Assembly (NCBI GenBank): GCA_003134655.1
Contig: PLBY01000107.1
Coordinates: 62,001-126,000, forward strand
Length of the DNA: 64,000 bases
From: Acidobacteriaceae bacterium
Lineage (GTDB): Bacteria; Acidobacteriota; Terriglobia; Terriglobales; Acidobacteriaceae
Reading direction: 5' to 3'
In this document: positions 11,457-21,946 of the stretch, one piece after another
Position numbering within the stretch: position 1 is the stretch's first letter
Layout: each line of letters begins with the position of its first letter
Position numbers and translations under genes: made by a program
The notes under the pieces: generated by a model
Told to the model about the DNA's origin: nothing
Databases searched by the model: none
The model's input: only the letters and a program-made list of their open reading frames with translations

Positions 11457-13419
11457 TTAACGGGTGTGGACCCCGCGCATGGCCATGATTTCTTTCGCCG
11501 CTCGATGGCCCTGGTCGATGGCAATGTTGGTATAAGCGTGCCCATCGGCATCGGAATTTGCGACCGTAATCCGTCCAAACGGCTGCCGCCCGATCACGCA
11601 CGGACGCTCCGAATCCGGGCGGTCCAGCGGTTCGAAGAGGCGATTGTATTCGTAGGCATAACCATGCGGCCACCGATTGACGGTGATTGCCTCGATGTCC
11701 GAGGCCGGATCGAATCCCCCAGCAGAAAGCATGCGGCCCAACTGATCGCGCACCTGATGCTCAAAAGTGTCGAACTTCGTGGTGACCAACTCCCATCGTC
11801 CCGCCCGGTACTGGTCTTTGCAGGGAAGTCCCGGTTGGCAAGGAGTGCGCAGCAAATGCAGAACGCACGGCTCTTCGGGCGAAGCGGGAAAGTTGTATCC
11901 GCCCATCGACACGGGATAGTCCAGCGCTATGTTCGAGAAGTATCCCCCCGGAGCGTAGATGGAACTCAGGCCCAGCTTTTGAAACGACTTCCAATTTCTG
12001 ATTTGTACATTCACATAGACGAGGGGGATCTTCACCGCGTAGGCGAGAGCTTCCTTCTGCTTGTCCGGCATCTCCGGACAAAGATAGGGAATGACCATGT
12101 TGTAGCAGGCTAGAACGCAGGATGCGGCGCGCACCCGGCGCGCCTCACCTCCGCGAACATAGGTGACCTCAACCTCTTTTGCGGTGTTTGGATCGCCGAC
12201 GTGCTTCACGTGCACGGCAGTGCTGTTCAGCCTGATCCTGACTTTGGACGCGGGATCGTCGAGGGCGGCGTAATCCATGCGAGCGGTAACGATGTCTTCC
12301 ATCGAGTTCCCCGGTGCCGACCCCGGCGCCAGCGAACGCACCAGCATCCGCGCGATCGAGGCGTTGCCGTCAGGGAAGTGGAAGATGTAAGGCTCTCCTT
12401 CGTTCTCATCGTCCCCGACGCGCCGCTTTGGCAGGTGCATCCCGGCGAAACCGGGAAAGCCATATTGGGCGCAGTCATAGGCGCAGACTGCGTCAATGCC
12501 AACGGCATACTGATCGTGTGTCGTGGTCTGGAAAACCTTCACGACGTCGGCATGCATCTTCACGTCTTGCAGCAAAAAATCCTTGTAGCTCTTCTGGATC
12601 AACTTGACCCGCTTCTGTTCAGGACTCAGTCCTGCCAGATAGTCGACCTTCGTCTCTTGTAATCGGATCAGGTCGCGCCGTGCCTCCGGCGCTATCGGCA
12701 TCTGTTCCACCACTTTGTGCGAGTAGCGCGGACCCAGGTAGCGGGATGGTTCCTCGATGACCAGTCGATCCTCGCCAAAGGTTTCCTTGTTGAAGAACGT
12801 GCCCTCGTTCAACTTCATCTTGTCGAATAGCTTCTGGTCGTAGTACTTGTAGAAGCGCTTTACGTCGATCCCCAGCTCGCGCAGCAGTTCCTTGGACACG
12901 GCGCTGTAGTGGGCCGGCGCCTCAATCGACTGTGTGCCTCCATATCCCAGCAGCAGGGCGGCCGCCCGAGCGAAACTCGTTTCGCTTCGCATGTCCGCCA
13001 AAGTCGTCATGATTGTCGAGAATGAGGATTCGGGAATCTGTCCCCGCGAATTTGCGGAAGAAATACGCCGCGGCCAGGCCGCTGATGCCGCCACCGACCA
13101 CGATCAAGTCATATACTTCCTGGTCGGCAGTCCCTTCCGGCCATTGCTTGCCGTCGCGCAGGTCATGCGCCACTTCCCATGAACCATCATGGCTCCCGCG
13201 CATGCCGGTCTTGGCGGGCGGATAATAGTCCGCTTCATTCTGCGGAGCGAAAGGAGACTTCGCGATGCCAAACGCGTCGACCCACGGGGTGCCCGCCACC
13301 AGGGAAGTGCCCACGGCGATGCCCACCCCGTTGAGGAAATCTCTCCGCGTGATGGTTCGGCCCAGGCCTAATTCTCGATCGGTGGAGGTCTGCGGAATAG
13401 AGTCGCGTTCGTTGCGCAT
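11457..13419 (-). CDS. Spermidine-dehydrogenase-like FAD/NAD(P)-binding oxidoreductase with Tat signal; frame broken near 12945-12965
   Basis: TRRDFLNGVGIAVGTSLVAG Tat signal, IVVGGGISGLAAAYFF, HDDFGGHAKRNEFR in the first ORF, then LLGYGGTQSIEAPAHYS in the second ORF, another frame. Confidence 0.8.
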
Positions 13420-13530
13420 TGATGTGTCAGTCTAGCGAACTACGCTATGGACAAACTCGAAACGCTCCGAGGCCACAACCGTGCGCCACGACACGAGAGT
13501 TCCGATTTTCAGAATTGCAGTCAGAATCAT

Positions 13531-13615
13531 TGGTGCGAAAGGGGGGACTCGAACCCCCACGGTTTTACCCGCCAGATCCTAAGTCTGGTGCGTCTGCCAA
13601 TTCCGCCACTTTCGC
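13531..13615 (-). tRNA. tRNA-Leu, anticodon TAG, encoded CCA
   Basis: Reverse complement GCGAAAGTGGCGGAATTGGCAGACGCACCAGACTTAGGATCTGG...GGTTCGAGTCCCCCCTTTCGCACCA; 7-bp acceptor stem, long variable arm. Confidence 0.95.
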
Positions 13616-13689
13616 ACTGCGGAATAATAGTTTACTGCCTTTGCTAGCAGCGGGGAAGATGCACCGGCGCGCAACAGAAACGTCGGCCG

Positions 13690-15318
13690 CTAGTGGGTCA
13701 GTTCCGCGATCTGCACATGATAGGGCTCCAGCAATTCCCCGGTGGCATGATCGAGGCCGGCCACTGCGAGCTGATAGTTGACCTCGGCCTGCAGCAGGCT
13801 CAGTTGCGCGCTGGCGAGTTCGGTTTGCGCCTCGAGCACAAAGAAGATGGTTTCCGAACCCAAATCATACTTGCGCTGTTCCGCGGCCATCGTCTTCTTC
13901 GCTAGGTCCAACGATTCCTTGCCGGCGGCGATGCTAAGTTTTGCCTGCTCGAGTTGATGGACGGCGTTGCTGACATCGAGCATGACCTGCTCGCGGAGTT
14001 GGCGGTCGTTGTAAAGGTCGCTGCGCCGCGATACCAATGCGCTCCCCATCTCGGCCTTGGCCGCACGATTCTTCAATGGAAGACTCAACGATAGTTGTGC
14101 GTAATAAGTTGGGTAATTGAAACCAAAAAGCTGATTCACCGACGAACTCGTAACCTTCTGCCCAGCCGCCGTAAACTGCGTGCCTCCCACTCCATTGCTG
14201 GCGTACTGGGCGCTCAAGTCGAGCTCGGGCAGTAGATGATTGTGCGCCAGGCGAATGCTGGTTTCGTCCCTGGCCAGAGCAGCGCGGACTGCGTCAATCT
14301 CGGGGCGCTTCGTCAAAGCTTGCTGCAACGCAGTAGCGGTATCGATGGTGCGCAGTTCGCCCTCTGGTTCTGGCTTCTCGGTGAGCTCAAGATCGAGCGC
14401 CTGAATATTCGGATCCTGATCCGCGCCGATGGTCATGCGGAGTTGATCCTCCGCTTGTTTGAGTGCGTATTCGCTTTGAATGACCTGCAGGCGCCGCGAC
14501 GCCACCTGCGACTCCGACCGGTAGATGTCCAAGGGAGGCAACGCGCCCAGTTCCAATGCTCGCTTGTCCCGCTTGTAGGTGACCTCGGCTGCATCCATCG
14601 AACTCTTCGCGACCTCAAGATTTCCGCGCGCCTCGACCACCGACCAGTACTGTGCCACGGCCTGCAGAACGTTGTTGTTCACTTCAGCCGCAAAGTTGGC
14701 CTTCGATTGCTCGATATTGCGCCGCGCGATGATCAGCGGCGCTCGATTGGCAAACAACCATCCGTTGCGTAGCAGGGGCTGCATAAACTGAAAATTCAGA
14801 ATCGAATTGATCGACGGATTAAAAGTATTGAACGAGTTGTTGGTGAAATTGTTGTTGCTGTTCAGATACGCCTGAACGTTCGTGCCGGTCTCAAACGTCT
14901 GCGCGTACGTGAACTGTGCAAATTGCGTGGTCGAACTGAAGGTGGGTGTTTGTCCGGTGCCCTGCAGTTGGCTGGAAGTGGGAATCATTGTGCTGTTGAT
15001 GTTGTAGGAAGTCGTCAGCACCGGGTCGAAAGGCGCGTGCGCCCCCAGCAGCGCGAATTTCGAAAAGTCCACCTGTGTTTCCTGAATCCTCACGAAGCTG
15101 TTGTTCTCCAGCGTGAGGACGACGGCGTCCCGCAGGCTGAGCCGGAGTTTTCCGTCGGCCACATAACTCCGCAGGTGCTCCGGCGCTCCTAGTTTGTCGG
15201 AGCGGACTTGCGGCGTGGCAAAGTCGCGGTATCCCTCGCGCTGTTGCGCCCAACTTGGCGGGGTGAACAGAATGAACAGCAGGAGACAAACGAAAAGGCC
15301 CAGACGAGAATATTTCAT
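13690..15318 (-). CDS. TolC-family outer membrane efflux protein
   Basis: Signal peptide, long alpha-helical repeats, LREQVMLDVSNAVHQLEQAK. Confidence 0.87.
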   Translation of the reverse strand: MKYSRLGLFVCLLLFILFTPPSWAQQREGYRDFATPQVRSDKLGAPEHLRSYVADGKLRLSLRDAVVLTLENNSFVRIQETQVDFSKFALLGAHAPFDPVLTTSYNINSTMIPTSSQLQGTGQTPTFSSTTQFAQFTYAQTFETGTNVQAYLNSNNNFTNNSFNTFNPSINSILNFQFMQPLLRNGWLFANRAPLIIARRNIEQSKANFAAEVNNNVLQAVAQYWSVVEARGNLEVAKSSMDAAEVTYKRDKRALELGALPPLDIYRSESQVASRRLQVIQSEYALKQAEDQLRMTIGADQDPNIQALDLELTEKPEPEGELRTIDTATALQQALTKRPEIDAVRAALARDETSIRLAHNHLLPELDLSAQYASNGVGGTQFTAAGQKVTSSSVNQLFGFNYPTYYAQLSLSLPLKNRAAKAEMGSALVSRRSDLYNDRQLREQVMLDVSNAVHQLEQAKLSIAAGKESLDLAKKTMAAEQRKYDLGSETIFFVLEAQTELASAQLSLLQAEVNYQLAVAGLDHATGELLEPYHVQIAELTH

Positions 15319-15374
15319 TCCTCAATTCCTCCAAGGTGTGTTGACTGGTGCCGTGAAGATGACGGCCGCGCCGC

Positions 15375-16667
15375 CTACTCCCAGCGAATCGCTTCGACCG
15401 GATCCAGACGTGCGGCTTTGACTGCAGGATAAATTCCGAAAACGAGACCCACGGTAATCGAGACGATGAACGCGAGCAGAATGGAGCTCAGCGTCACGAT
15501 CGTCGACCAGCCTGCCAGCAACGCGATGAGGCGCGACATCACGAAGCCAAACAGAATGCCGAAGCTTCCGCCCACGAAAGAGATCAGTATGGCTTCGACC
15601 ACGAACTGGCGGATAATGTCCGACTGCCGAGCGCCCACTGCGCGGCGAACGCCAATCTCGCGCGTCCGTTCCAGAATGCTGGCCAGCATGATGTTCATGA
15701 TGCCAATCCCGCCCACCAGCAGGGAAATGGACGCGATCGCCACCATGACCGCATTGAATAATCTTTCTGTCCGCTTCTGCTCGGCGAGCAGTTCAGCCGG
15801 GACAATGACGCTGAAATCGCCCGCGGAATGATGCGACGAATCGAGGATCGCCCGCACCACCTGCGCCACCGACGCCATATCGGCGCTGTCGCGAATGTTC
15901 AAGTAGATGCCGTCAATCTCATCGCGCACGCTGCTGTAGTTATCCTCGAGCCGAAGAAGCGCCGAGTTCAGGGGAACGTACATGATGTTATTGAGGTCCT
16001 GCGAAGGCACGCCTGCCACTTCAGTTTGTGAACTCAGTTGCGGCGAGGCCACGCCAATCACGCGGAACCAGGTCTCGTTAGCCTTCACATACTGACCGAC
16101 CGGATCCGCGGAACCGAACAGGCTCGAGCGTGCTGCCGCGCCCAGCACGACGACCGGCGCGCCACGCGTTTCTTCGTCCTCATTGAAGAACCGGCCTTGC
16201 AGCACGTGCAGCCCTGCGATCTGCAAGTAGTTCGGATTGACTCCGTAGACAGTCGGCGGATCCTGCTGTGCTTTCGGAATGGTCTTGGAGAGAATCATCC
16301 GCTTTCGCGGCGTCGCCGCGACAATGTCGTTCACATCGTCGCGAATCACCCGATAATCCTGAAACGACAGCCCCTGCGACAGTTTGCGAATCTTCTGATG
16401 AGCCTGATCATCAGTGGTCTCTTTCGCTTCGACGATCAAGTTGTGAACGCCCATCTGCTCGATCAGGGCCATCACTTTTTGGCGTGCGCCCGCGCCGATG
16501 GAAAGCATCGAGACCACAGCCGCGACACCAAAGATCATCCCCAGCATGGTCAGCAATGAGCGCAACCGGTGCAGCAGCAGGTTCTGCAGTCCCAGTTGCA
16601 TGTCCGGGAGCCACTGCTGATAGCCGCGAATGATGCGTGCGTGGGGAGTGGAGGCGATGGTGGCCAC
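15375..16667 (-). CDS. MacB-like ABC transporter permease
   Basis: LRSLLTMLGMIFGVAAVVSMLSIGAGA; IMLASILERTREIGVRRAVGARQSDI FtsX-like motif; no ATP-binding domain. Confidence 0.9.
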   Translation of the reverse strand: MATIASTPHARIIRGYQQWLPDMQLGLQNLLLHRLRSLLTMLGMIFGVAAVVSMLSIGAGARQKVMALIEQMGVHNLIVEAKETTDDQAHQKIRKLSQGLSFQDYRVIRDDVNDIVAATPRKRMILSKTIPKAQQDPPTVYGVNPNYLQIAGLHVLQGRFFNEDEETRGAPVVVLGAAARSSLFGSADPVGQYVKANETWFRVIGVASPQLSSQTEVAGVPSQDLNNIMYVPLNSALLRLEDNYSSVRDEIDGIYLNIRDSADMASVAQVVRAILDSSHHSAGDFSVIVPAELLAEQKRTERLFNAVMVAIASISLLVGGIGIMNIMLASILERTREIGVRRAVGARQSDIIRQFVVEAILISFVGGSFGILFGFVMSRLIALLAGWSTIVTLSSILLAFIVSITVGLVFGIYPAVKAARLDPVEAIRWE

Positions 16668-17980
16668 TACGGAGTGCCTCCGCCGCTGGCAGGCGAGGCT
16701 GCGCCTGGAGTCGTCGCTTTCCTTGGTGCCGTGGGATCGATCAAGGCGATCTCCGTGCCGGCGCCGATACCTTCGATGGCAGCGCGGCTTTCGTTCTCGG
16801 CCTGAATCTTCACTTCATGCGGTTCAAAGTTGCTGCCGTTTCGCACAAATAGGACGCGCTTGTCTTCTTTCAAGAACAACGCCTGCCGAGGCACGTACAG
16901 CACGCCCTTGCGCGGATCGCCATTGATGAAAATGTGCGCCGTCAGTCCCGGACGCATGCGCGGGTCCGTGGCGGCGAGTGTGATGGTCACTTCGAACTTG
17001 GTGCTGGTGTCGTCTTCCCAGAATCTGCGCGTGTTGTTGCCGCCCACCGTCTTTACTGTGCCGTGGAACGTGTTGCCGGGGAATGCGTCGAACTGGATGT
17101 CCACCGACTGTCCTTCTTTGACATTGTTGCGTTCGAGTTCTCCCACTTTTGCGCTCAGTTCCATTTCTTTCGGATCCACCACCTGCCCCACGGTTCTGCC
17201 GGGCTGCACCTGGTCGCCTTCGCGATACTCCGGGAACGTCTGGCCCGGGAAGCAACAAAATCCACCCATCGCCCCCTCGTTCTTTTCCAGCGCCACCAGG
17301 CCGTCCATGGGAGCGGTAACCCGCATCTTGTCGATGTTTCCTTGTGCCTGGTCCATTGCCAGCTTTGCCTTGTTCCGCTTTTCTTCCGCCAGCAAGATGG
17401 TGGCCTGATTCGACGCGCTACGGGACTTGACGTCCTGCTGCAGTTCGGCGAGTACTCGCTTGGCCTGTTCCAGAGCCAGATCATTCTTCCGCGCGTCGAT
17501 GCTGCTGACCAGTTCGTTCTTCTGCACGTCCAGTTCGGCGCGTCTTACGTCGAAACGTGCTTTGAGCAGGGCGACCTTGTCCTGCGCCGCGACTACTGCT
17601 GCGTCGGCCTTTGCCTTGGTGATCTCCTGTTCGGCTTGCAGCAACTCGGAACTGTTCTGATCCACCTTGAAATGCTGCTCGGTGGGATCGAACTCCATTA
17701 CCAGTTCGCCCTTCTTGACGGGCGCACCCGTATGGAGCAAATGCGTGATCTGCAGTGAGCCTCCGCCAATGGGAGGCGCAAGCAGCATCTTCGAACGACT
17801 CGCGTGCAGTTCCCCGGTGAGATACACCTTCATGTCGAGATCGCCGCGCTTCACGCTTCCAGTCGGCACATCGTTCGTCGTAGTAGTCGGCGATGCCCGG
17901 CGCACCGCCGCCAGCACACCAACGACGGCGCAAAGGACGACCGCTGCGACCGCCCACGTGATGGCACGCCTGCTTTTCAT
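16667..17980 (-). CDS. HlyD/RND-type periplasmic adaptor subunit
   Basis: N-terminal TM, coiled-coil hairpin, lipoyl/barrel halves; overlaps next gene by 1 bp. Confidence 0.87.
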   Translation of the reverse strand: MKSRRAITWAVAAVVLCAVVGVLAAVRRASPTTTTNDVPTGSVKRGDLDMKVYLTGELHASRSKMLLAPPIGGGSLQITHLLHTGAPVKKGELVMEFDPTEQHFKVDQNSSELLQAEQEITKAKADAAVVAAQDKVALLKARFDVRRAELDVQKNELVSSIDARKNDLALEQAKRVLAELQQDVKSRSASNQATILLAEEKRNKAKLAMDQAQGNIDKMRVTAPMDGLVALEKNEGAMGGFCCFPGQTFPEYREGDQVQPGRTVGQVVDPKEMELSAKVGELERNNVKEGQSVDIQFDAFPGNTFHGTVKTVGGNNTRRFWEDDTSTKFEVTITLAATDPRMRPGLTAHIFINGDPRKGVLYVPRQALFLKEDKRVLFVRNGSNFEPHEVKIQAENESRAAIEGIGAGTEIALIDPTAPRKATTPGAASPASGGGTP

Positions 17981-17991
17981 CGCGACTGGGT

Positions 17992-19239
17992 CTACTCCTT
18001 CGCCGTAGGATCCCTCAGCGCCACTTGTTCTCCGGCGCTGACGCCTTTCGCAACCATGATTTTGTCACCACTTCGCCTGGAGACGTCGATGACGCGTTCC
18101 TCGAACTCCGTTCCACGCCACACGTAAGCTACATTTTGTCCCGATTTCTGAAACATCGCCTGGGCCGGGATCGTGATGGCGTCGGGCACCCGGTCCACGA
18201 TGACAGTGACCTGCCCGGAGATGCCAGGCTTGAAGCGCGAGTCCGTCTGATCGAGAGCGATCTCGAGAACAAAGTTACGAGTGGGAGGCCAGCCACCGGA
18301 AAAATCCATACTGGCAAGGGCTCCGATCTGCTCGATGTGCCCCGTGAACTGCCGGTCTGGAATGGCGTTCAACTGCACCGTTACGGACTGTTTCGGAGCG
18401 AGTCGGCCGCGTTCGGTTTCATCCACTCGGGCGGAAACGCGGAGCGTCGTCGCGTCCGGCAAGTTTGCAATAGCTGCTCCCGGCCATGCGCGATCTCCCG
18501 GCCGGTACGGAGCGTCGCTGGAGCCGGTCCAGTGGTCCAGCAGGCTGATCGTTCCTGCAGATGGCGCGTGGACGCTCATCTGCGACAAAGCCCGCTCCGC
18601 GCGTTGCACGTCAAATTGGGCCTTCTTGCTTGCCTGTTCGGTACTCTCGATGGTCGCCTTGTTGAGAGCCTTGTCCGATTTCTGTTTCGTCTCCGCTTCG
18701 CGCAGCGCCTGCTCGGCGTCCGCCAGCTTCAGCTTCGCTTCCTCTCCTTCGATCTTAGAAACGATCTCCTGCTTACTGGCCTCGAGCTTGGCTGACTCCA
18801 CCGCATAGCGCGCTTTCAGAACCGTGGTCGTGTCTTCTTCTTCCGTCAGTCGCGCCTGCGCGCGCGCCTGATCGATTCCCGCCTCCGCCGACTTCAGGCT
18901 TGACCGGTACTGCGCGAGGTCTTGCTCCGTTTTCGTTTTATCGAACTCAACGACCACGTCGCCCGGCTTTACCACCGTGCCTTCCGCGGAGACTTTGATA
19001 ATCTGCAGATCGCCTGCATCCGATGGCGCGCTGATGGTTACCGATTTCAGCGCCTTCACCTCACCGCGAAACTGCAGTGAGTCGAGAAACTCTCCACGCT
19101 TGACTGCGATCGTCGGTACGGTAGGCGCGCGCTTCCCGAGACGCACCGCGCCCAGCAGAACTCCGCTTCCCGCTAGCACCAGAATCGCGATAGCCATCGC
19201 CTTGCGTTGCATCGAAAGCTGGCGGAAGCGCTTTATCAT
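17992..19239 (-). CDS. HlyD/RND-type periplasmic adaptor subunit
   Basis: Same architecture: VKRGEFLDSLQFRGEVKALKSVTISAP ... HAPSAGTISLLD. Confidence 0.87.
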   Translation of the reverse strand: MIKRFRQLSMQRKAMAIAILVLAGSGVLLGAVRLGKRAPTVPTIAVKRGEFLDSLQFRGEVKALKSVTISAPSDAGDLQIIKVSAEGTVVKPGDVVVEFDKTKTEQDLAQYRSSLKSAEAGIDQARAQARLTEEEDTTTVLKARYAVESAKLEASKQEIVSKIEGEEAKLKLADAEQALREAETKQKSDKALNKATIESTEQASKKAQFDVQRAERALSQMSVHAPSAGTISLLDHWTGSSDAPYRPGDRAWPGAAIANLPDATTLRVSARVDETERGRLAPKQSVTVQLNAIPDRQFTGHIEQIGALASMDFSGGWPPTRNFVLEIALDQTDSRFKPGISGQVTVIVDRVPDAITIPAQAMFQKSGQNVAYVWRGTEFEERVIDVSRRSGDKIMVAKGVSAGEQVALRDPTAKE

Positions 19240-20414
19240 TACGAACCGCTCCCTTGGGTCGTGTTCGATCCGGCACTCTGTTTCGTGACATCCACATCCA
19301 CTGCGGCAGAGAGATCGGGCATCAACTTAGGATCATTTCCCGTGATGGACACAACCACTACGAACGATCGCAGCTTGCTGGAAAAATCCCCTCCTTCCCC
19401 GATAGGCGCCAGTTGTTCCAGCTTGGCGGGGAACACCAGATCCGGGTAAGCATCCAGCCGGACTTTCGCCGTCTGCCCAACCTGCAGGCTGGGGAAATCT
19501 TGCTGGTTGGCCATTACCCGCACCTGCATCGCCGCAGGATTCACCACCTGCATAAACGGCACGCCCGGACGTATCTGGTCGCCCTCCTGCACCTCGCCCA
19601 TGGTGCCTTGTTTCCAGATCGTGTTCAGCACGACGACCCCATCAAGCGGAGAGCGAATCTGCATCAGGTCCGCGTTCGCGCGCGCGTGCAGCATGGTCTG
19701 CTGCGTGCGATCGCGTTGAATTTCCAGAATGCGAATTGCCGCCTGCGCCGCCTTGCGTTTCAGGTCGAACGTCTCCCGTAGCTGGTCGTAAGTCGCCTTG
19801 GCTTCGTCGAGATTCTCCTGATTCTTTTCCGCATCGATGCGCGACACAATCTCCGTTTTCTGCATTTCGAATTCTGTCTTGCGGAGATTGTCTTCAGCCG
19901 TCTTCAACTCGGTTTCATCTTTGGCCCGTGCCGAATTCTCCTTCGCCTGCTCCCCTAGCACCTGATCGACGAGCTTGGCGTAGTCGGCCTGCTTATCGAC
20001 GAAATCGCGCATCTGCGCCTGCCGGTCAAACTCCACCAGCAGATCGCCCTGCTTGACGCGCGTACCCGCAGCGGTGAGGTGGATGATCGTAAGTGTCGGC
20101 ACCGATTGCCCCGCCAGCAGGGGCGCGAGGATGGCACGCGCCTGCACCGCTTCCGTGATTCCCTTGAGCCGGAGGACTTGACCTGGAGCAATTAGGGTCG
20201 ATTGCACCGACTGGTTGCCCGGTCCAGTAGAGCGAGTACGGGTTACCAGAGCAAGAATGATGGGCAGCAGAACCACAATGGCGACGCCGATCCCGATCAA
20301 CCAGCCGCGCAACTTTCGCGGGCGCGATTCGTCGTCCCTGGGTTGTTCCGGTCGTGTTCCCGGATCGATTGGAGACTCAGGTTCGGGAATTACTTCCGCA
20401 GGAGCTGAGTGCAT
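19239..20414 (-). CDS. HlyD/RND-type periplasmic adaptor subunit
   Basis: GVAIVVLLPIILALVTR TM, LIAPGQVLRLKGITEAVQ, IRSPLDGVVVLNTIWKQGTMGEVQEGDQI. Confidence 0.86.
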   Translation of the reverse strand: MHSAPAEVIPEPESPIDPGTRPEQPRDDESRPRKLRGWLIGIGVAIVVLLPIILALVTRTRSTGPGNQSVQSTLIAPGQVLRLKGITEAVQARAILAPLLAGQSVPTLTIIHLTAAGTRVKQGDLLVEFDRQAQMRDFVDKQADYAKLVDQVLGEQAKENSARAKDETELKTAEDNLRKTEFEMQKTEIVSRIDAEKNQENLDEAKATYDQLRETFDLKRKAAQAAIRILEIQRDRTQQTMLHARANADLMQIRSPLDGVVVLNTIWKQGTMGEVQEGDQIRPGVPFMQVVNPAAMQVRVMANQQDFPSLQVGQTAKVRLDAYPDLVFPAKLEQLAPIGEGGDFSSKLRSFVVVVSITGNDPKLMPDLSAAVDVDVTKQSAGSNTTQGSGS

Positions 20415-20805
20415 GAGTGGAGTTCTCCCGCCGTAGGAATCTGGTTACCCGTAAAAGTTGCCCGCGTCCACCGACGTTACTAAGTTATCTGACCGAGGGT
20501 ATGTTTCCAAGCTCTATTAGATCGCTGCGATAGAGCTGTCTTGCGAGTCGCGATTCGATTTTTCTTCACGGAGGGAAATGACAATCACAACGCAGACGAT
20601 GCTACTCGTCGTTTCCGGAAAACTTGCGCCTCGACACCGACTCATACCGCTCAACCAGCAGCCGCGCAGGACAGGGACTGGCATCTCCTCCGGCGCCCCC
20701 GAAAGCACCGGGAAACACGCGCGACAACGCGACGGCTTTACAGCCGACCTGGCACTACAACCCGCGAGGCCACCACGAAACGCGCCGTGACCCCGCCAAT
20801 GACGC

Positions 20806-21075
20806 TTACTGCACTTCGTTCAGCTTTTGGTAGATCAACATCGCAACCAGCACCAGCAGAAAGACTCCCGACCCGATGCTGAAAACCCGGACCGGCAGCA
20901 CGAGCCGGTTGACCTTGGTCAATAGTTCCGTCTGCTCTTCCTGCATGTGGGAATTGTGGTCATCCAGAAACAGCTGGTCATCCTCGTGCATGGTGAGTGT
21001 GCTCTTGTAAATCAGGAGGATGATCAGACCAACGGCGAACACTCCGAACACAACCGTCACGACAGTCAGCGTCAT
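20806..21075 (-). CDS. Small membrane protein with two TM helices
   Basis: MTLTVVTVVFGVFAVGLIILLIY...VFSIGSGVFLLVLVAMLIYQKL. Confidence 0.6.
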   Translation of the reverse strand: MTLTVVTVVFGVFAVGLIILLIYKSTLTMHEDDQLFLDDHNSHMQEEQTELLTKVNRLVLPVRVFSIGSGVFLLVLVAMLIYQKLNEVQ

Positions 21076-21325
21076 AAGCCACCTCGGCGGATTCCAAAAC
21101 CAAGTGCAGCGGCTTTCCACTGAGGGAAGCAGGGTGCGCAGAACCCCGCGTCCCGTCCCGGGGGAAGGCCTTAATGCGAATGATTATAGACCTGTTGGCA
21201 AGCCCTGGCTGTGAATTAATCCCTTTGTTCGGAGTCTGTTACGGCAACGGGAAGAATGCGACTTCCCATCCCCAGGGCGCATCCAACAGATAGGTGGTTT
21301 TCCAAGTCCGTTCCAACATGAACGC

Positions 21326-21353
21326 TTGTGTCAGAAACCACATTTGCTATAAT
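21326..21353 (+). promoter_or_regulatory. Sigma70-type promoter with extended -10 for the ErpA/IscA-like gene
   Basis: TTGTGT, 16 bp, TGC-TATAAT; AAGGAGAT Shine-Dalgarno follows before the ATG at 21383. Confidence 0.65.
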
Positions 21354-21382
21354 CAAACAGCTTTAAAGCCAAGGAGATACGA

Positions 21383-21748
21383 ATGGCCACCACAACCGTC
21401 CCTGAAGTGACCAAGAAGGCTGCCCCTGTCACTCTAACCGCCAATGCTGTCACCAAGGTGAAAGAGATCATGGGCCAGCAGAACCCCGTTCCCGCCGGCT
21501 TGCGCATTGGAGTCGTGGGTGGCGGATGCTCCGGCTTCTCCTATTCCATGCAGTTCGAAAACGGCGCTGGAATGATGGACAAGACTTTCGAAATGGACGG
21601 CCTGAAGGTGTTCGTCGACGCGACCTCGGTCATGTATCTGAATGGCTGCATCGTCGACTACGTCGAGACCCTCGAAGGCGCGGGCTTCAAGTTCGAGAAC
21701 CCGAACGTGAAGAGCACCTGCGGCTGCGGCAGCTCGTTCAGCGTATAA
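21383..21748 (+). CDS. Iron-sulfur cluster insertion protein (ErpA/IscA/HesB family)
   Basis: GGGCSGFSY and STCGCGSSF conserved cysteines. Confidence 0.92.
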   Translation: MATTTVPEVTKKAAPVTLTANAVTKVKEIMGQQNPVPAGLRIGVVGGGCSGFSYSMQFENGAGMMDKTFEMDGLKVFVDATSVMYLNGCIVDYVETLEGAGFKFENPNVKSTCGCGSSFSV

Positions 21749-21759
21749 CGTTCCACGTA

Positions 21760-21802
21760 GGGACGGACGCATTCGTCCGTCCGCCGTGGGCAGCACGGCA
21801 GG
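21760..21802. repeat. REP-like hairpin: GGACGGACGCATTCGTCCGTCC plus GCCGTGGGCAGCACGGC
   Basis: Two adjacent small inverted repeats; same layout as 21891-21932. Confidence 0.6.
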
Positions 21803-21811
21803 TTCGTCAGA

Positions 21812-21852
21812 AATCAAAACGGCCTCATCGCAGAGATGAGGCCGTTTTGATT
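21812..21852. terminator. Perfect 18-bp stem hairpin, probable bidirectional terminator between convergent genes
   Basis: AATCAAAACGGCCTCATC-GCAGA-GATGAGGCCGTTTTGATT. Confidence 0.85.
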
Positions 21853-21890
21853 TTGCAGTCGTGCATGAATGATGTGGAGATAGGGTCATT

Positions 21891-21932
21891 GGGGACAGCC
21901 GCCTTCGGCTGTCCGCCGTGCGCAGCACGGCG
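21891..21932. repeat. REP-like element GGGGACAGCCGCCTTCGGCTGTCC + GCCGTGCGCAGCACGGC
   Basis: Near-identical core at 29038-29079 and half copy at 31709-31721. Confidence 0.7.
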
Positions 21933-21946
21933 AGTCTCTTGGGCCC

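Noticed and set aside
13419-13781. ORF with RKGGLEPPRFYPPDPKSGASANSATFA
   Set aside because: Translation of the antisense strand of tRNA-Leu; a well-known spurious annotation.
20541-20882. Arg/Thr-rich ORFs upstream of the HlyD operon
   Set aside because: Low-complexity composition, overlapping ORFs in several frames, no start context.
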